A DNA stretch of 18,389 nt from an uncultured Ruminococcus sp. (GCA_902778205.1 CACYWX010000014.1:1-18389); one strand, 5' to 3'; positions 1 to 8,164 are shown, numbered from the stretch's first letter. Program-made: numbers and translations. The notes: a model not told the origin generated them from the letters alone.

Positions 1-98
1 CGCACCTTGTTGCTGTCCGTGAGGAATATCTGGCCGAAGCCTACGCCCGCGCCTGCCGTCTGGCTGCCATGGTGAGCCGTCTGCGGAGCGCGGAATGA
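1..98 (+). CDS. C-terminal end of an unidentified protein (5' truncated)
   Basis: An open frame enters from the left edge in frame 3 and ends at TGA 96-98. It leaves 31 codons whose translation contains REEYLAEAYARACRLAAM, a charged, helix-forming tail. No domain can be recognised from so short a piece. The support is the uninterrupted frame and the fact that the next gene and its terminator face the other way, so a rightward gene ending here fits the layout. No clear rightward terminator follows it. It could be a chance open frame. Confidence 0.35.
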   Translation, partial: HLVAVREEYLAEAYARACRLAAMVSRLRSAE

Positions 99-150
99 TC
101 CTCGGTACACACGACGGGTCGGAATGTCTGCGACGAAGGCGTGCGGAGAT

Positions 151-201
151 AAAGAAAAAGGAGGCCGTCTTTCCCGATTGTCAGGGAAGGGAACGGCCTC
201 C
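151..201 (-). terminator. Rho-independent terminator of the YgjP-like gene
   Basis: On the minus strand a GGAGGCCGT arm (193-201) pairs with its complement at 160-168. An inner CCC/GGG stem lies between them, and the hairpin is followed by a T-rich tract (151-159 read as complement). It begins a few bases after the stop codon of the 205-825 gene. Confidence 0.85.
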
Positions 202-204
202 GCC

Positions 205-825
205 TTATTCTCCGGTCATCCGCGCCATGATCGCCCCGCCGTGATCCCGGAACCAGCGGATCTGCGTCCTGTAGTCCGGGCAGACCCGGGCGACCTCGGC
301 CCAGAACCGGGGGGAGTGGTTCATCTCCAGCCGGTGGCACAGCTCGTGGATTACAACGTAATCCCGGGCCTCCGGGGGAGCCAGCATCAGAAGACAGTTG
401 AAATTCAGATTGCCCGCCGAGGAACAGCTTCCCCAGCGGGTTTTCTGATTCCGGATCGTGATGCGCCCGTAGGTCACCCCCACCAGCGGCGCGAACCGTG
501 CGGCCCGTGCGGGCAGATCCCGGAGGGCTTCGTCGGCCAGAGCGCGGATGTCCTCCGCCGTCAGCTTTTCCTGCGGGAAATCCGCGTTCTTTTCCTTCAG
601 AAGCTCCTGCTTTTTCAGATGGGACCGGAGCCATTCCTCCCGCGAGGCGAGAAAGCGCTTCAGAAACGCGTCGTCCGTCCTCCGGGGAGCGCGGATGAAA
701 AACGTCCCGTCCCGCTTCAGCTCCAGCGACACGGTCTTCCGGTCGGAACGCACCACCGGCACCGAGGACGGAAACCCTTCGCCCAGAAAGAAGGGAAGTG
801 GGAGGGAGGAGGAATAGGTTTTCAT
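205..825 (-). CDS. YgjP/DUF45 family zinc metallopeptidase-like protein
   Basis: A 206-residue protein of the YgjP (DUF45, SprT-like) metal-dependent hydrolase family. The HELCH motif at residues 160-164 supplies two zinc ligands and the catalytic Glu, and His170 in NHSPRFW is the expected third ligand. The family hallmark RWGSCSSAGNLNFN lies at 130-143, just before it. There is no signal peptide, so it is probably cytoplasmic. The physiological substrate of the family is not well established. The open frame extends upstream to 1071, but the start at 825 is chosen because AAAGGA sits 7 bases before that ATG and family similarity begins shortly after it. The gene is monocistronic, with its own terminator. 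No convincing promoter is visible upstream. Confidence 0.9.
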   Translation of the reverse strand: MKTYSSSLPLPFFLGEGFPSSVPVVRSDRKTVSLELKRDGTFFIRAPRRTDDAFLKRFLASREEWLRSHLKKQELLKEKNADFPQEKLTAEDIRALADEALRDLPARAARFAPLVGVTYGRITIRNQKTRWGSCSSAGNLNFNCLLMLAPPEARDYVVIHELCHRLEMNHSPRFWAEVARVCPDYRTQIRWFRDHGGAIMARMTGE

Positions 826-990
826 GGGCGATTCCTTTGAATGTGAGAATTCGGGACTGAAAGCAGGGGACAGAAACCCCTCACCGGATAATGTGACCCC
901 CGCGTGGTTTACCTCCATGTTTTCGAAAAACAAATCCGCGCCCTGTGTCATGTGCGTTTTGATCGCTGTTTCCGAGGTCCCCGAGGAAAC

Positions 991-1050
991 CGTGAAATTC
1001 CATCTATGATGGGATTTCACGCATGTTACAGCTGACGTACCGTGGTCAGC
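991..1050. repeat. Two adjacent inverted repeats
   Basis: A 14-bp stem is formed by 991-1004 and 1008-1021 around a 3-base loop, with a single T/G wobble (CGTGAAATTCCATC against GATGGGATTTCACG). Ten bases further on, GCTGAC (1031-1036) and GTCAGC (1045-1050) form a second perfect inverted repeat around 8 bases. No T tract follows either, so they do not look like ordinary terminators. Confidence 0.6.
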
Positions 1051-1131
1051 ACGAGGACTTGGGATGAACAATCAAGTATGGATGCAGAGGTGAGAGAACA
1101 AGTTATGCTCTCCGGCCCAGGGGGACCCTCC

Positions 1132-1240
1132 GGGGAGGGGTACCTGCGGCCTGAGCCGGTATCCCTCCCCGGCGCTCGTCCCACGTAGGGACATTAATTC
1201 GGAAACGCGAAGCGTTTCCTACCTTACCTCCCCTGAGGGG
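1132..1240. repeat. Cluster of GC-rich palindromes (REP-like)
   Basis: Four hairpin-forming units lie in succession. A 13-bp stem with one wobble joins 1132-1144 and 1158-1170. GTCCC/GGGAC surrounds ACGTA at 1178-1192. A perfect 8-bp stem around GAA fills 1201-1219. CCCC/GGGG surrounds TGA at 1230-1240. The layout resembles extragenic palindromic repeats seen in many Firmicutes genomes, but no second copy exists in this window to prove it. Confidence 0.5.
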
Positions 1241-1259
1241 GATCTTCAAGGGGGAGAAT

Positions 1260-1886
1260 TCAGTTCATCCCCTTGAACGCCTTGATCCATGCGTCCGCGA
1301 TCAACTGGTGACCCGCCGGGGTGGGATGGACGCCGTCGCCCAGCCAGTATGACGCGGGAACCGTCTCCGCCGCTTTATCGAACATCTCCTGCAGGGGCAG
1401 GAAGGTCACGCCGCATTCTCCCGCGATCTGCTTCACCGCCTCCGCTCTCTTCTCCGTCTCTCCACGGAACAGGTCCCAAAGGCCCTCGGTGGCGGACGCC
1501 TTCAGCACGAAGGGCTCCATGAGGATCATCTTGATGGACGGAAGCCGCTTCTGCGTGTCCGTCACCAGCATCTTGTACACATTGTAGAACCGATCGGCCT
1601 CCACGCCGTTCTTGCCGCCGAACTCGTGCCATACGTCGTTGACGCCGATCAGGATGGACAGAAGATCCGGCTCGTGGTTCCAGCAGTCGCACTTGATGCG
1701 GGCGTATACGTCCACGATGCGGTTGCCGCTGATGCCCAGGTTCACGAAGTCGTATTTGCCGGGCTCGTCCGCGCCGAGGCGGGAGGCGATCAGGCAGGCG
1801 TAGCCCTGGCCGATGGGAATCAGGCTTCCGGAGTGGTTGTTGCGGCCCACGTCGGTGATGGAATCGCCCTGAAACAGAATTTTCAT
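1260..1886 (-). CDS. SGNH/GDSL-family hydrolase, probable carbohydrate esterase
   Basis: A 208-residue SGNH hydrolase. The four family blocks are present in order: GDSIT with nucleophile Ser9, GISGN with oxyanion Gly51, GVND with Asn83, and DGVHP with Asp184 and His187 completing the triad. Family members remove acyl groups from sugars, lipids or peptides. There is no signal peptide, so it should act in the cytoplasm. The start at 1886 is chosen because AGGAGG lies 8 bases upstream and the GDSI block normally begins within the first ten residues. The gene is divergent from the GH38 mannosidase across a shared promoter region, which suggests that it deacylates imported oligosaccharides. That substrate is inferred from the neighbour only. 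Confidence 0.88.
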   Translation of the reverse strand: MKILFQGDSITDVGRNNHSGSLIPIGQGYACLIASRLGADEPGKYDFVNLGISGNRIVDVYARIKCDCWNHEPDLLSILIGVNDVWHEFGGKNGVEADRFYNVYKMLVTDTQKRLPSIKMILMEPFVLKASATEGLWDLFRGETEKRAEAVKQIAGECGVTFLPLQEMFDKAAETVPASYWLGDGVHPTPAGHQLIADAWIKAFKGMN

Positions 1887-1931
1887 GATGAAGTCCTCCT
1901 GTGTCCGGGATGGCCCCGGTAGATTCACCAT

Positions 1932-1960
1932 ATTGTACCACAGACCCTCCCCGCACGCAA
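1932..1960 (-). promoter_or_regulatory. Sigma-A promoter of the SGNH hydrolase gene
   Basis: On the minus strand TTGCGT (1955-1960) and TACAAT (1932-1937) are 17 bp apart, and the -10 is preceded by TGG (extended -10). The 5' leader would be about 40 bases. It lies back to back with the GH38 promoter. Confidence 0.65.
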
Positions 1961-1980
1961 GACTTTCTCATGGAAAATGC

Positions 1981-2009
1981 TTGACTTGCCGGGAGAATTT
2001 GGTTATAAT
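1981..2009 (+). promoter_or_regulatory. Sigma-A promoter of the GH38 mannosidase gene
   Basis: TTGACT (1981-1986), a 17-bp spacer and a perfect TATAAT (2004-2009). Transcription should start near 2016, giving a leader of about 75 bases. A small GGGC/GCCC inverted repeat follows the -10 and could be an operator, but this is weak. Confidence 0.9.
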
Positions 2010-2090
2010 GTGGGCGGAAGCCCGTCCCGGACGCTGTGGAATCGGGCAGTCTGAATGAAAAATGAAACAATGTGAAAGGAAGAGATCATC

Positions 2091-4904
2091 ATGACTTTCA
2101 TGGATAAGCTGAAGCGGCTCCGGGAGGTGTCCGGAACCAACTACTGGGCCGGGAGACTCAGCGCCGAGCTCTGCTACATGGCCTGCCTGTCCTCCACGAA
2201 GGACCATGTCTACGACGCGCGGCTGGAGGAGGGAGCGGACCGCCTGTTGGACGCCCTGAGCCGGAACCACACCATCGGCAAGGAGGACGGGGAAGCGGTG
2301 GAGTCCATGCTGGCGGATCTTTCCCCGGCGGCCAAGGCGCTGAAGGTGTACTGCATCTCCCACGCCCACATCGACATGAACTGGATGTGGGGCTTCCAGG
2401 AGACCGCCGCCGTCACGGTGGACACCTTCCGCACGGTGCTGAACCTGATGAAGGACTACCCCGACTTTACCTTCGCCCAGTCCCAGGCCTCCACCTACCG
2501 CATCATCGAGGATTTCGCCCCCGAAATGCTGGACGAGATCAGAAAGTACGTGCACGAGGGCCGCTGGGAGGTGTCCGCCTCCACCTGGACCGAGACCGAC
2601 AAGAATATGCCCAACGGCGAGTCCCTCAGCCGCCACATCCTCTACACCAAGCGGTATCTCGGGAGCCTCCTGGACATCGATCCCGACTCCATCCGCATTG
2701 ACTTTGAGCCGGACACCTTCGGCCACAACATCAACGTGCCGGAGATCTGTCAGAACGGCGGCATCGACTACTACTACCACATGCGGGCCAACGACGACCG
2801 GCCTGAGCTGTACCGGTGGCGCGCCAAGTCCGGCAAGGAGCTCATCGTCTTCCACGACACGAAGTCCTACAACAGCGACATCAACCTCCGCACCTTCGAG
2901 GACCTGCCCCTGTTCTGCGCCAAGAACGGCACGGACACCTACCTGAAGGTCTACGGCATCGGGGACCACGGCGGCGGACCCACCCGGAACGACATCGAGC
3001 GGATCATCGACGACGGCACCTTCCCCCTGTATCCCACCATCGAGTTCGGCACCTACGCCAAATTCTTCGCCGCGGCGGAGAAGATCCGGGACAGCCTGCC
3101 CCTCATCGACCATGAGCTGAACTTTGTGTTCACCGGCTGCTACACCTCCCAGAGCCGCATCAAGATGGCCAACCGCATCGCGGAGGACCGGGCGGCGGAA
3201 TCCGAGGCTCTGGCGGCGGCGGCTTCCTCTCTCACCGGCGCGCCCGCACGGACCGGGATCTTCCGCCGTTCCTGGGAGCAGATCCTCTTCAACCACTTCC
3301 ACGACATCCTCCCGGGCTCCGGCATCATGGAGACCCGCGAGTACGCCATGGGCCACTTCCAGGACGCCCTGGCCGGCATCAACACCTCCGCCAATTCGGC
3401 GATGCGCGAGCTGGCCGACGCCATGGACGTGTCCTCCATCCCCTTCCAGCCGGACAACAACACCTGGTCCGAGGGCGGCGGCGTTGGCTTTGCCGTGGAC
3501 CATTCCTCCGGCTACCGGTTCCCCCAGGCCGAGCGGGGCCGCGGTCCGGTGCGCGTCATCCACCTCTTCAACGAAACCATGTATGACCGGGAGGAGTGCG
3601 CCGAGGTCACCGTCTGGGACTTCAACTATGACATGAGCCGCGCCGTCATCACCGACACCGACGGGAATCCCGTTCCCTTCGAGGTCCTCGCCGCGGGCCA
3701 GGGCTACTGGGGCCACCAGTTCACGCGGTTCCTGATTTCCGCCAAGATCCCGGCCTTCGGGTGGAACACCTATATCCTGAAGCTAAAGTCCAGCGAGGGG
3801 ATCTCCGCCATCGCCACGGACAACCTCTGCGGCGGCTGGTGCGATTACATCACGGACCATCCCTTCGTGCTGGAGAACAGCCGGCTGAAGGCGGTCTTCG
3901 ATCCCATGACCTTCGCCATGACCGAGCTCACCGACAAGAGGACCGGCGAGCAGATCGTCACCCCGGACAGACCCTCCGCCCTGTTCCGCTACATCAAGGA
4001 GAATCCGCGCCACGGCATGACCGCCTGGAGAGTGGGACCCTACATGAGCGTGGAGACCCTCAACGCCCTTGGGAAGGACGTCAGACTCCAGGACTGCGGC
4101 TCCACCGGACTGCGCAGCTGGCTGAAGTATCAGATGAAGTTCGCCTCCTCCACCCTGACCGTCACGGCGGAGCTGAGAGGGGAGTCCCCGGTCATCAACT
4201 TCCACGCGGACGTGGACTGGCATGAGATCGGGCGCGGCGGGGACTACGTTCCTCAGCTGAACTTCGCCCTGCCCGTGGCCTATACGGCAGCGGAGTACAC
4301 CTATGACATCCCCATGGGCACCATCACCCGCGGCGACATCGCCCACGACGTGCCCGGCAACTCCTTCATGCGCATCGAGAAGGAAGGCGACGCGGCCTTC
4401 ATCGTGACCGACACCAAGTACGGCTTCCGCGGCCACGACAGCATGGGCACCGTCACCCTCATCCGCGGCTCCGTGGATCCCGATCCGTGGCCGGAGCGCG
4501 GCGCGCATCACTTCAACCTGGGCGTCGGCATCGCGGCGAAGGACGAGCAGAAGCGGCTGGCGGTGGAATACGTCCATCCGATTTCCTTCAACGCCGGCGT
4601 GAAGCACGAGGGCGGCAGACTGCCTCTCGCGGGCTCCTTCCTGACTCTGGGAGACTGCGCGGACCGGATTATGGTCTCCGGCGTCAAGAACGGAGAGGAC
4701 GGCGGCCTGATCGTGCGGGTTGCTGACTACGCGGGCAAGGGCGGCAAGGTGGAGCTGACGCTTTCCGAGGCCGCTCCCGTGCCGGAGAAGGCCTGCCTGG
4801 TGGACGTGACCGAGCGGCACGCCCTGAAGGACTGCGCCGTCGACGGCCGGACCGTGTCCTTCGAAATCGAACCCTTCGCCATGGCGACCGTGAAGATCGG
4901 CTGA
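2091..4904 (+). CDS. GH38 family alpha-mannosidase
   Basis: A 937-residue glycoside hydrolase family 38 (class II) alpha-mannosidase, releasing terminal alpha-linked mannose with retention of configuration. The metal-binding HAHIDMNW motif is at residues 91-98 (His91, Asp95). The nucleophile is expected to be Asp208 in EPDTFGHN. GDHGGGPTRND occupies 291-301, and NHFHDILPGSG at 401-411 supplies the late metal-ligand His. The rest is the linker-helix and C-terminal beta-sandwich region usual for GH38, and the length is normal for bacterial members. No signal peptide is seen, so it should act on imported oligosaccharides. A GGAAGAG-type site precedes the ATG. It has its own promoter and terminator. 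The exact linkage preference cannot be read from the sequence. Confidence 0.95.
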   Translation: MTFMDKLKRLREVSGTNYWAGRLSAELCYMACLSSTKDHVYDARLEEGADRLLDALSRNHTIGKEDGEAVESMLADLSPAAKALKVYCISHAHIDMNWMWGFQETAAVTVDTFRTVLNLMKDYPDFTFAQSQASTYRIIEDFAPEMLDEIRKYVHEGRWEVSASTWTETDKNMPNGESLSRHILYTKRYLGSLLDIDPDSIRIDFEPDTFGHNINVPEICQNGGIDYYYHMRANDDRPELYRWRAKSGKELIVFHDTKSYNSDINLRTFEDLPLFCAKNGTDTYLKVYGIGDHGGGPTRNDIERIIDDGTFPLYPTIEFGTYAKFFAAAEKIRDSLPLIDHELNFVFTGCYTSQSRIKMANRIAEDRAAESEALAAAASSLTGAPARTGIFRRSWEQILFNHFHDILPGSGIMETREYAMGHFQDALAGINTSANSAMRELADAMDVSSIPFQPDNNTWSEGGGVGFAVDHSSGYRFPQAERGRGPVRVIHLFNETMYDREECAEVTVWDFNYDMSRAVITDTDGNPVPFEVLAAGQGYWGHQFTRFLISAKIPAFGWNTYILKLKSSEGISAIATDNLCGGWCDYITDHPFVLENSRLKAVFDPMTFAMTELTDKRTGEQIVTPDRPSALFRYIKENPRHGMTAWRVGPYMSVETLNALGKDVRLQDCGSTGLRSWLKYQMKFASSTLTVTAELRGESPVINFHADVDWHEIGRGGDYVPQLNFALPVAYTAAEYTYDIPMGTITRGDIAHDVPGNSFMRIEKEGDAAFIVTDTKYGFRGHDSMGTVTLIRGSVDPDPWPERGAHHFNLGVGIAAKDEQKRLAVEYVHPISFNAGVKHEGGRLPLAGSFLTLGDCADRIMVSGVKNGEDGGLIVRVADYAGKGGKVELTLSEAAPVPEKACLVDVTERHALKDCAVDGRTVSFEIEPFAMATVKIG

Positions 4905-4935
4905 TCTCCGCCGCCGGGCATACCCCCGTTTGCAT

Positions 4936-4985
4936 GGGACTGTCGGACCTCATCCCCGGCAGTCCCCTTTTGATTCGTTTTTTTT
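4936..4985 (+). terminator. Rho-independent terminator of the GH38 gene
   Basis: GGGACTGTCGG (4936-4946) pairs with CCGGCAGTCCC (4956-4966), 11 bp with one wobble. TTTT (4968-4971) and a run of eight T (4978-4985) follow. It separates the mannosidase from the sigma factor operon. Confidence 0.88.
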
Positions 4986-5006
4986 CGATCCGTTCACTTT
5001 TCCCTG

Positions 5007-5033
5007 TTGCATACCGCACCTGTTTCCCGTCTG
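5007..5033 (+). promoter_or_regulatory. Possible ECF-type autoregulated promoter of the sigma/anti-sigma operon
   Basis: TTGCAT (5007-5012), 15 bp, then CGTCTG (5028-5033), followed by TAAGGGTGAGAG. No sigma-A -10 is evident here, while a CGTC-type -10 is typical of ECF promoters and ECF operons commonly control themselves. The spacer and -10 resemble the element upstream of the serpin gene. This rests on motif resemblance only. Confidence 0.4.
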
Positions 5034-5066
5034 TAAGGGTGAGAGCAAACGAAAGGAGGCAAAACC

Positions 5067-5618
5067 ATGGAGGACGCGGAAATCGTCGCCCTGTACTGGG
5101 AGCGGTCCGAGGAGGCCGTCGCCGCCAGCATGGAGAAATACGGCGGGTACTGCGCCGTCATCGCCCGGAACATCCTCGGCTCCGGGGAGGACGCGGAGGA
5201 ATGCGTCAACGACGTGTGGCTCCGGGTCTGGAACGCCATCCCTCCGGACAGGCCGAAGAAGCTGTCTGCCTATTTCGGAGTCGTGGTCCGGAATCTTGCG
5301 CTGGACAGGAGGCGGACGCAGAGAACGGAAAAGGCGGGAGGCGGAGCTGTCTCCCTGTGCCTGGACGAGCTGGCGGAGGCCGTCGGAGAGGAGGAGGAAG
5401 CCTTCGGCGCAGTCGATCTGAAGGACGCGCTGGAACGGTTTCTCGGATCCCTCGGCGCGCGTCCCCGGGAGATCTTCATGCGGCGGTACTGGGCGTTTCA
5501 GGAAGAGCGGGATATCGCCCGGGCCATGGGGATCACGGCGGGCGGCGTGCGCCTGTCCCTGAGCCGGACGAGGAAACAGCTGAAGCAATACCTGACGGGG
5601 GAGGATGAGGAACGATGA
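5067..5618 (+). CDS. ECF-family RNA polymerase sigma factor
   Basis: A 183-residue extracytoplasmic-function sigma factor. Sigma region 2 spans about residues 10-80, with the core-binding stretch EDAEECVNDVWLRVWNAI at 41-58. Region 4 spans about 117-176, with the DNA-reading helix-turn-helix around ERDIARAMGITAGGVRLSLS. The linker of about 35 residues is typical for ECF factors, and region 3 is absent as expected. AAAGGAGG lies 8 bases before the ATG. The stop codon overlaps the start of the downstream membrane protein by four bases (ATGA), the classic sigma/anti-sigma arrangement with coupled translation. It belongs to the type common in Clostridia. The inducing signal is unknown. Confidence 0.93.
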   Translation: MEDAEIVALYWERSEEAVAASMEKYGGYCAVIARNILGSGEDAEECVNDVWLRVWNAIPPDRPKKLSAYFGVVVRNLALDRRRTQRTEKAGGGAVSLCLDELAEAVGEEEEAFGAVDLKDALERFLGSLGARPREIFMRRYWAFQEERDIARAMGITAGGVRLSLSRTRKQLKQYLTGEDEER

Positions 5619-6880
5619 AGGCAAACGAACAATTGTTGTACGCGCTGGGCACGGTCGATCTCCGATACATGCCGGACCTCACGGCGAAGGAAAGGAGTCC
5701 CTTTCTTCGTTGGGCTGCTGCGGCGGGCGGGATCTGTGCTGCTCTGCTGATCGCCGTTCTGGCGGTTCATCAGACGCGGATCGGAGGGAACTCGGCGGAG
5801 CTTCTGACGCCCGACAATCCGGCAGACGGAGTTGGATGCGAACAGCCGGATACCGGCGGCAGAGTGGGGGTCGAAACGGTGGACGGCCTTCCGAAGATCA
5901 CGGCTTCCCTGACGACGGGAGGCATGGGCTTCGAGGGCCTCATGGCGTATTCCGTCGACGAGCTGGAAAACGGCAACCCGTGGCGGGAGATCCCGTCCGA
6001 CACCGCCGTCCTGCCCGTGTATGAAAATCTGCTGTACACGGACAGATGGGAAGAAGGCGCGGATTATTACACCGCCGAGGAGGACATGCGCCGGGTCGCG
6101 GAGGAGGCGGCACAGAGCCTCGGCATGGAGGTGCTCTCCACGAAAGCCGATACGATCGGCGAGATCCGGGACACCGTTCAGACGGAGCGCCTCACCTCGC
6201 TGACCGCGGAATGCGCCGGGGAAACCGGTTCCGCGACAATCCGGGTCTCCCGCACGGGAACGGTTTCCGCGGAGATGTCCCCGTCCCTCCCCTTTGATAC
6301 GGAGGAGGAGCGGACGGCGGCGCTGGACATCCTCTCGACCTTCCTCGGCTACCGGGACGCCGTGATCGCCGAGTCCGGGGACCGTGATATATACGGGGAG
6401 CTGTACACGACTGTGAAGGTCTACGAGGACTCCGACGATCCGGTCCGGAAGCTGCTGAACTACTGCGCGGCCTCGTCCCGGCTTGCCAGGGTTCCCGGGG
6501 AAGGAGACGGAACGGACGTGCACATTGTGTGGAAGGGTCCTGGACTTGACGGGCTGAACTTCCTCGGCGGCTATCCGGTCGTTTCGGAGGACGAGGCCCG
6601 GGCGATGCTGCTCCGGGGCGAATACCTGACCACGGTTCCCGCCGACACGCTCCCGGAGAGCGGGATCACCGGGGACCGGATCGACCGGGTGGAGCTGGTT
6701 TACCGGTGCTCCCTGCGGGACGAATACGCCGAGCCGTATTACCGGTTCTTCGTCCGGCTGAGGGAGGGCTTCCCGGCCAGCGCGGTGGAGGGACTGCTGA
6801 ACTGGGGGATTTACTATGTCCCCGCGGTCCGCGTCGAATACCTCGCCGAGATCCCCGTCTGGGACGGGAGCTTTAACTGA
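5615..6880 (+). CDS. Membrane anti-sigma factor with large extracytoplasmic domain
   Basis: A 421-residue single-pass membrane protein. Residues 1-31 are cytoplasmic and include NEQLLYALGTVDLRYMPDL, which resembles the short sigma-binding segment of Clostridia anti-sigma factors. One hydrophobic helix lies at about 32-51. The remaining 370 residues are predicted outside and are acidic, with no domain I can name. Its coupling to the sigma gene by ATGA overlap is the main evidence for its role: holding the sigma factor at the membrane until an outside signal releases it. The classical zinc-binding HxxxCxxC anti-sigma motif is absent, so inhibition must use the short peptide alone. It is followed by a hairpin terminator. 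Confidence 0.8.
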   Translation: MKANEQLLYALGTVDLRYMPDLTAKERSPFLRWAAAAGGICAALLIAVLAVHQTRIGGNSAELLTPDNPADGVGCEQPDTGGRVGVETVDGLPKITASLTTGGMGFEGLMAYSVDELENGNPWREIPSDTAVLPVYENLLYTDRWEEGADYYTAEEDMRRVAEEAAQSLGMEVLSTKADTIGEIRDTVQTERLTSLTAECAGETGSATIRVSRTGTVSAEMSPSLPFDTEEERTAALDILSTFLGYRDAVIAESGDRDIYGELYTTVKVYEDSDDPVRKLLNYCAASSRLARVPGEGDGTDVHIVWKGPGLDGLNFLGGYPVVSEDEARAMLLRGEYLTTVPADTLPESGITGDRIDRVELVYRCSLRDEYAEPYYRFFVRLREGFPASAVEGLLNWGIYYVPAVRVEYLAEIPVWDGSFN

Positions 6881-6886
6881 ACAGTC

Positions 6887-6920
6887 AAAAATCCCCGCGG
6901 AACGAACATCTGCGGGGAGA
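6887..6920. terminator. Bidirectional terminator between the anti-sigma gene and the XRE regulator
   Basis: TCCCCGC (6892-6898) pairs with GCGGGGA (6912-6918). On the minus strand the stem is followed by TTTTT (6887-6891 as complement), and on the plus strand by a poor ATTTG. It sits between convergent genes, immediately after both stop codons, and is stronger leftwards. Confidence 0.75.
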
Positions 6921-6924
6921 TTTG

Positions 6925-8091
6925 TCATACGAATTCTCCGCACCGCCGCACCCAGTCGGCCCACCGGGGATCGGCCTCCAGTTCTGCCTTCACCCGGGAA
7001 TACTCCGGGACGGACCACCACGGCCAATCATCCGGGAGCGTCGGGACGAGCCGGACGGATCCGGAGGGCAGGTTGAGCCTGACATGGCGCAGAAGCGGGG
7101 CGGTGTAGGAATCCGTTCCGCAGTCCGGCAGGGAATCGGACGCCCCCGCGTACTCCAGGGCCCGGTCCAGCGCAAGGAAGGCCCCCTCTCCGTCCTCATC
7201 CAGCCAGAGATAATAGGAGCGGAGCATCTCCAGACAGGCGGCGAAGCCGGAGAGCCTGCCGAAGAAGCCGTCCGTGCAGATCAGCCCGAGCATCGACACC
7301 GCGTTTTCCAATAGCTCCGCCGCCGTGCCGGGATCGAGGTTCCGGTCTGTCAGGACGATGCTCTCGATCAGCTCCGCGGACACCCGGACCGTCTCGATCA
7401 GCGCCTCGCCCCGGGCCGCCTCCGCCTCTTCGCCGTCCATGGCCGCGATCCGCAGAAGAGGCTTTGCCGCATGGAGTCCGGGTGCTGAATCCGCGAGGCT
7501 CATGGCCTTTTCATGCTCCCCCAGACCGGCGTACAGATCGGACAGCTCGAGCACCGCCCGCTCCCGGATCTCTCCCCCGGTCAGCGACGGCAGGACCCGC
7601 TCGTAGAGCCGGACGGCCTCCTGCCATTCGGGATAGGTCCTGTGGCGTTCCGTGTCGGGCAGACTGAAGCCCCCCGGTCCCTCGACGCTGTGCCATCCCC
7701 GGCGCACGTAGCCCGCGTTGTACAGCACGGAGGCCAGCGCGGCTGTGAGCGTTTCGTTTCCCGGAAATTCGATCAGGGCCTCCCGGGCGAGGGAAACACA
7801 TTCGTCCATATTGACGTCTTCGCCGTTGTTCTCCCGGTTCATCCGGTTGATGCGATCCGCCAGCTCGTCGATCCTTTTTTTCCGCTCGTTGTCGTATCCG
7901 AAGAGCTCGTCGATGGATACGCCGAAATAATTCGCGATGGAAGGGACAAGCTCCATGTCGGGATAGCATACGCTTTTCTCCCAGCGCGAGACCGCCTGCG
8001 GGGAGACGCCGAGGGACGCCGCCACCTCCTCCTGGGTCCGCCCGTCCCGGAGTCTGAGCGCGCGGATATTGGTTCCGAGTTCGATTGTCAT
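6925..8091 (-). CDS. XRE-family transcriptional regulator with helical-repeat C-terminus
   Basis: A 388-residue protein. Residues 6-61 form an XRE/HTH_3 DNA-binding domain (RTQEEVAASLGVSPQAVSRWE). A basic linker follows (DNERKKRIDELADRINRM). About 290 residues of amphipathic helices come next, with TPR-like stretches such as LSDLYAGLGEHEKAMSLAD. Such proteins usually act as repressors or activators whose C-terminal part senses a partner or ligand. The start at 8091 is preferred over the frame's upstream TTG codon because GGAGG lies 8 bases before this ATG and the HTH begins right after. It has its own promoter and shares a terminator with the convergent anti-sigma gene. The target is unknown. 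The GH92 gene lies upstream in the same orientation but is separated by a terminator. Confidence 0.88.
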   Translation of the reverse strand: MTIELGTNIRALRLRDGRTQEEVAASLGVSPQAVSRWEKSVCYPDMELVPSIANYFGVSIDELFGYDNERKKRIDELADRINRMNRENNGEDVNMDECVSLAREALIEFPGNETLTAALASVLYNAGYVRRGWHSVEGPGGFSLPDTERHRTYPEWQEAVRLYERVLPSLTGGEIRERAVLELSDLYAGLGEHEKAMSLADSAPGLHAAKPLLRIAAMDGEEAEAARGEALIETVRVSAELIESIVLTDRNLDPGTAAELLENAVSMLGLICTDGFFGRLSGFAACLEMLRSYYLWLDEDGEGAFLALDRALEYAGASDSLPDCGTDSYTAPLLRHVRLNLPSGSVRLVPTLPDDWPWWSVPEYSRVKAELEADPRWADWVRRCGEFV

Positions 8092-8135
8092 ATGGGATTC
8101 CTCCAAAGAAGAGAATCACCGGCCGGTGTGCCTTT

Positions 8136-8164
8136 ATTGTACCCGGTCCCCGCCCGGATTGCAA
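8136..8164 (-). promoter_or_regulatory. Sigma-A promoter of the XRE regulator gene
   Basis: On the minus strand TTGCAA (8159-8164), a 17-bp spacer and TACAAT (8136-8141). The leader would be about 40 bases. The -10 and spacing match the promoters of the SGNH and GH92 genes. Confidence 0.75.

Larger units (their letters stand above)
826..1259. other. Non-coding interval rich in inverted repeats
   Basis: Some 430 bases between two leftward genes carry no credible coding sequence. Short frames on either strand lack a ribosome binding site and resemble no protein. From about 991 to 1240 at least five inverted repeats follow one another, annotated separately. Candidates are a palindromic repeat element, a structured RNA, or a termination/processing region for the 1260-1886 gene, which has no ordinary terminator with a T tract. 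No promoter with a good match was found for the 205-825 gene. Confidence 0.6.

Noticed and set aside
918..930. TTTTCGAAAA palindrome in the 826-1259 interval
   Set aside because: It is a short AT-rich palindrome with no promoter beside it, and it is likely chance.
826..1071. An 82-codon N-terminal extension of the YgjP-like protein
   Set aside because: The frame is open, but the extension resembles no family sequence, and a good ribosome binding site marks the start at 825.
1968..3716. A 582-codon open frame on the minus strand opposite the GH38 gene
   Set aside because: It is the antisense of a clear GH38 enzyme and runs across the divergent promoters. Its composition is typical of an antisense shadow and it has no family resemblance.
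5498..7027. A 509-codon minus-strand frame opposite the sigma/anti-sigma genes
   Set aside because: It passes through a terminator and overlaps three genes whose own strands are well supported.
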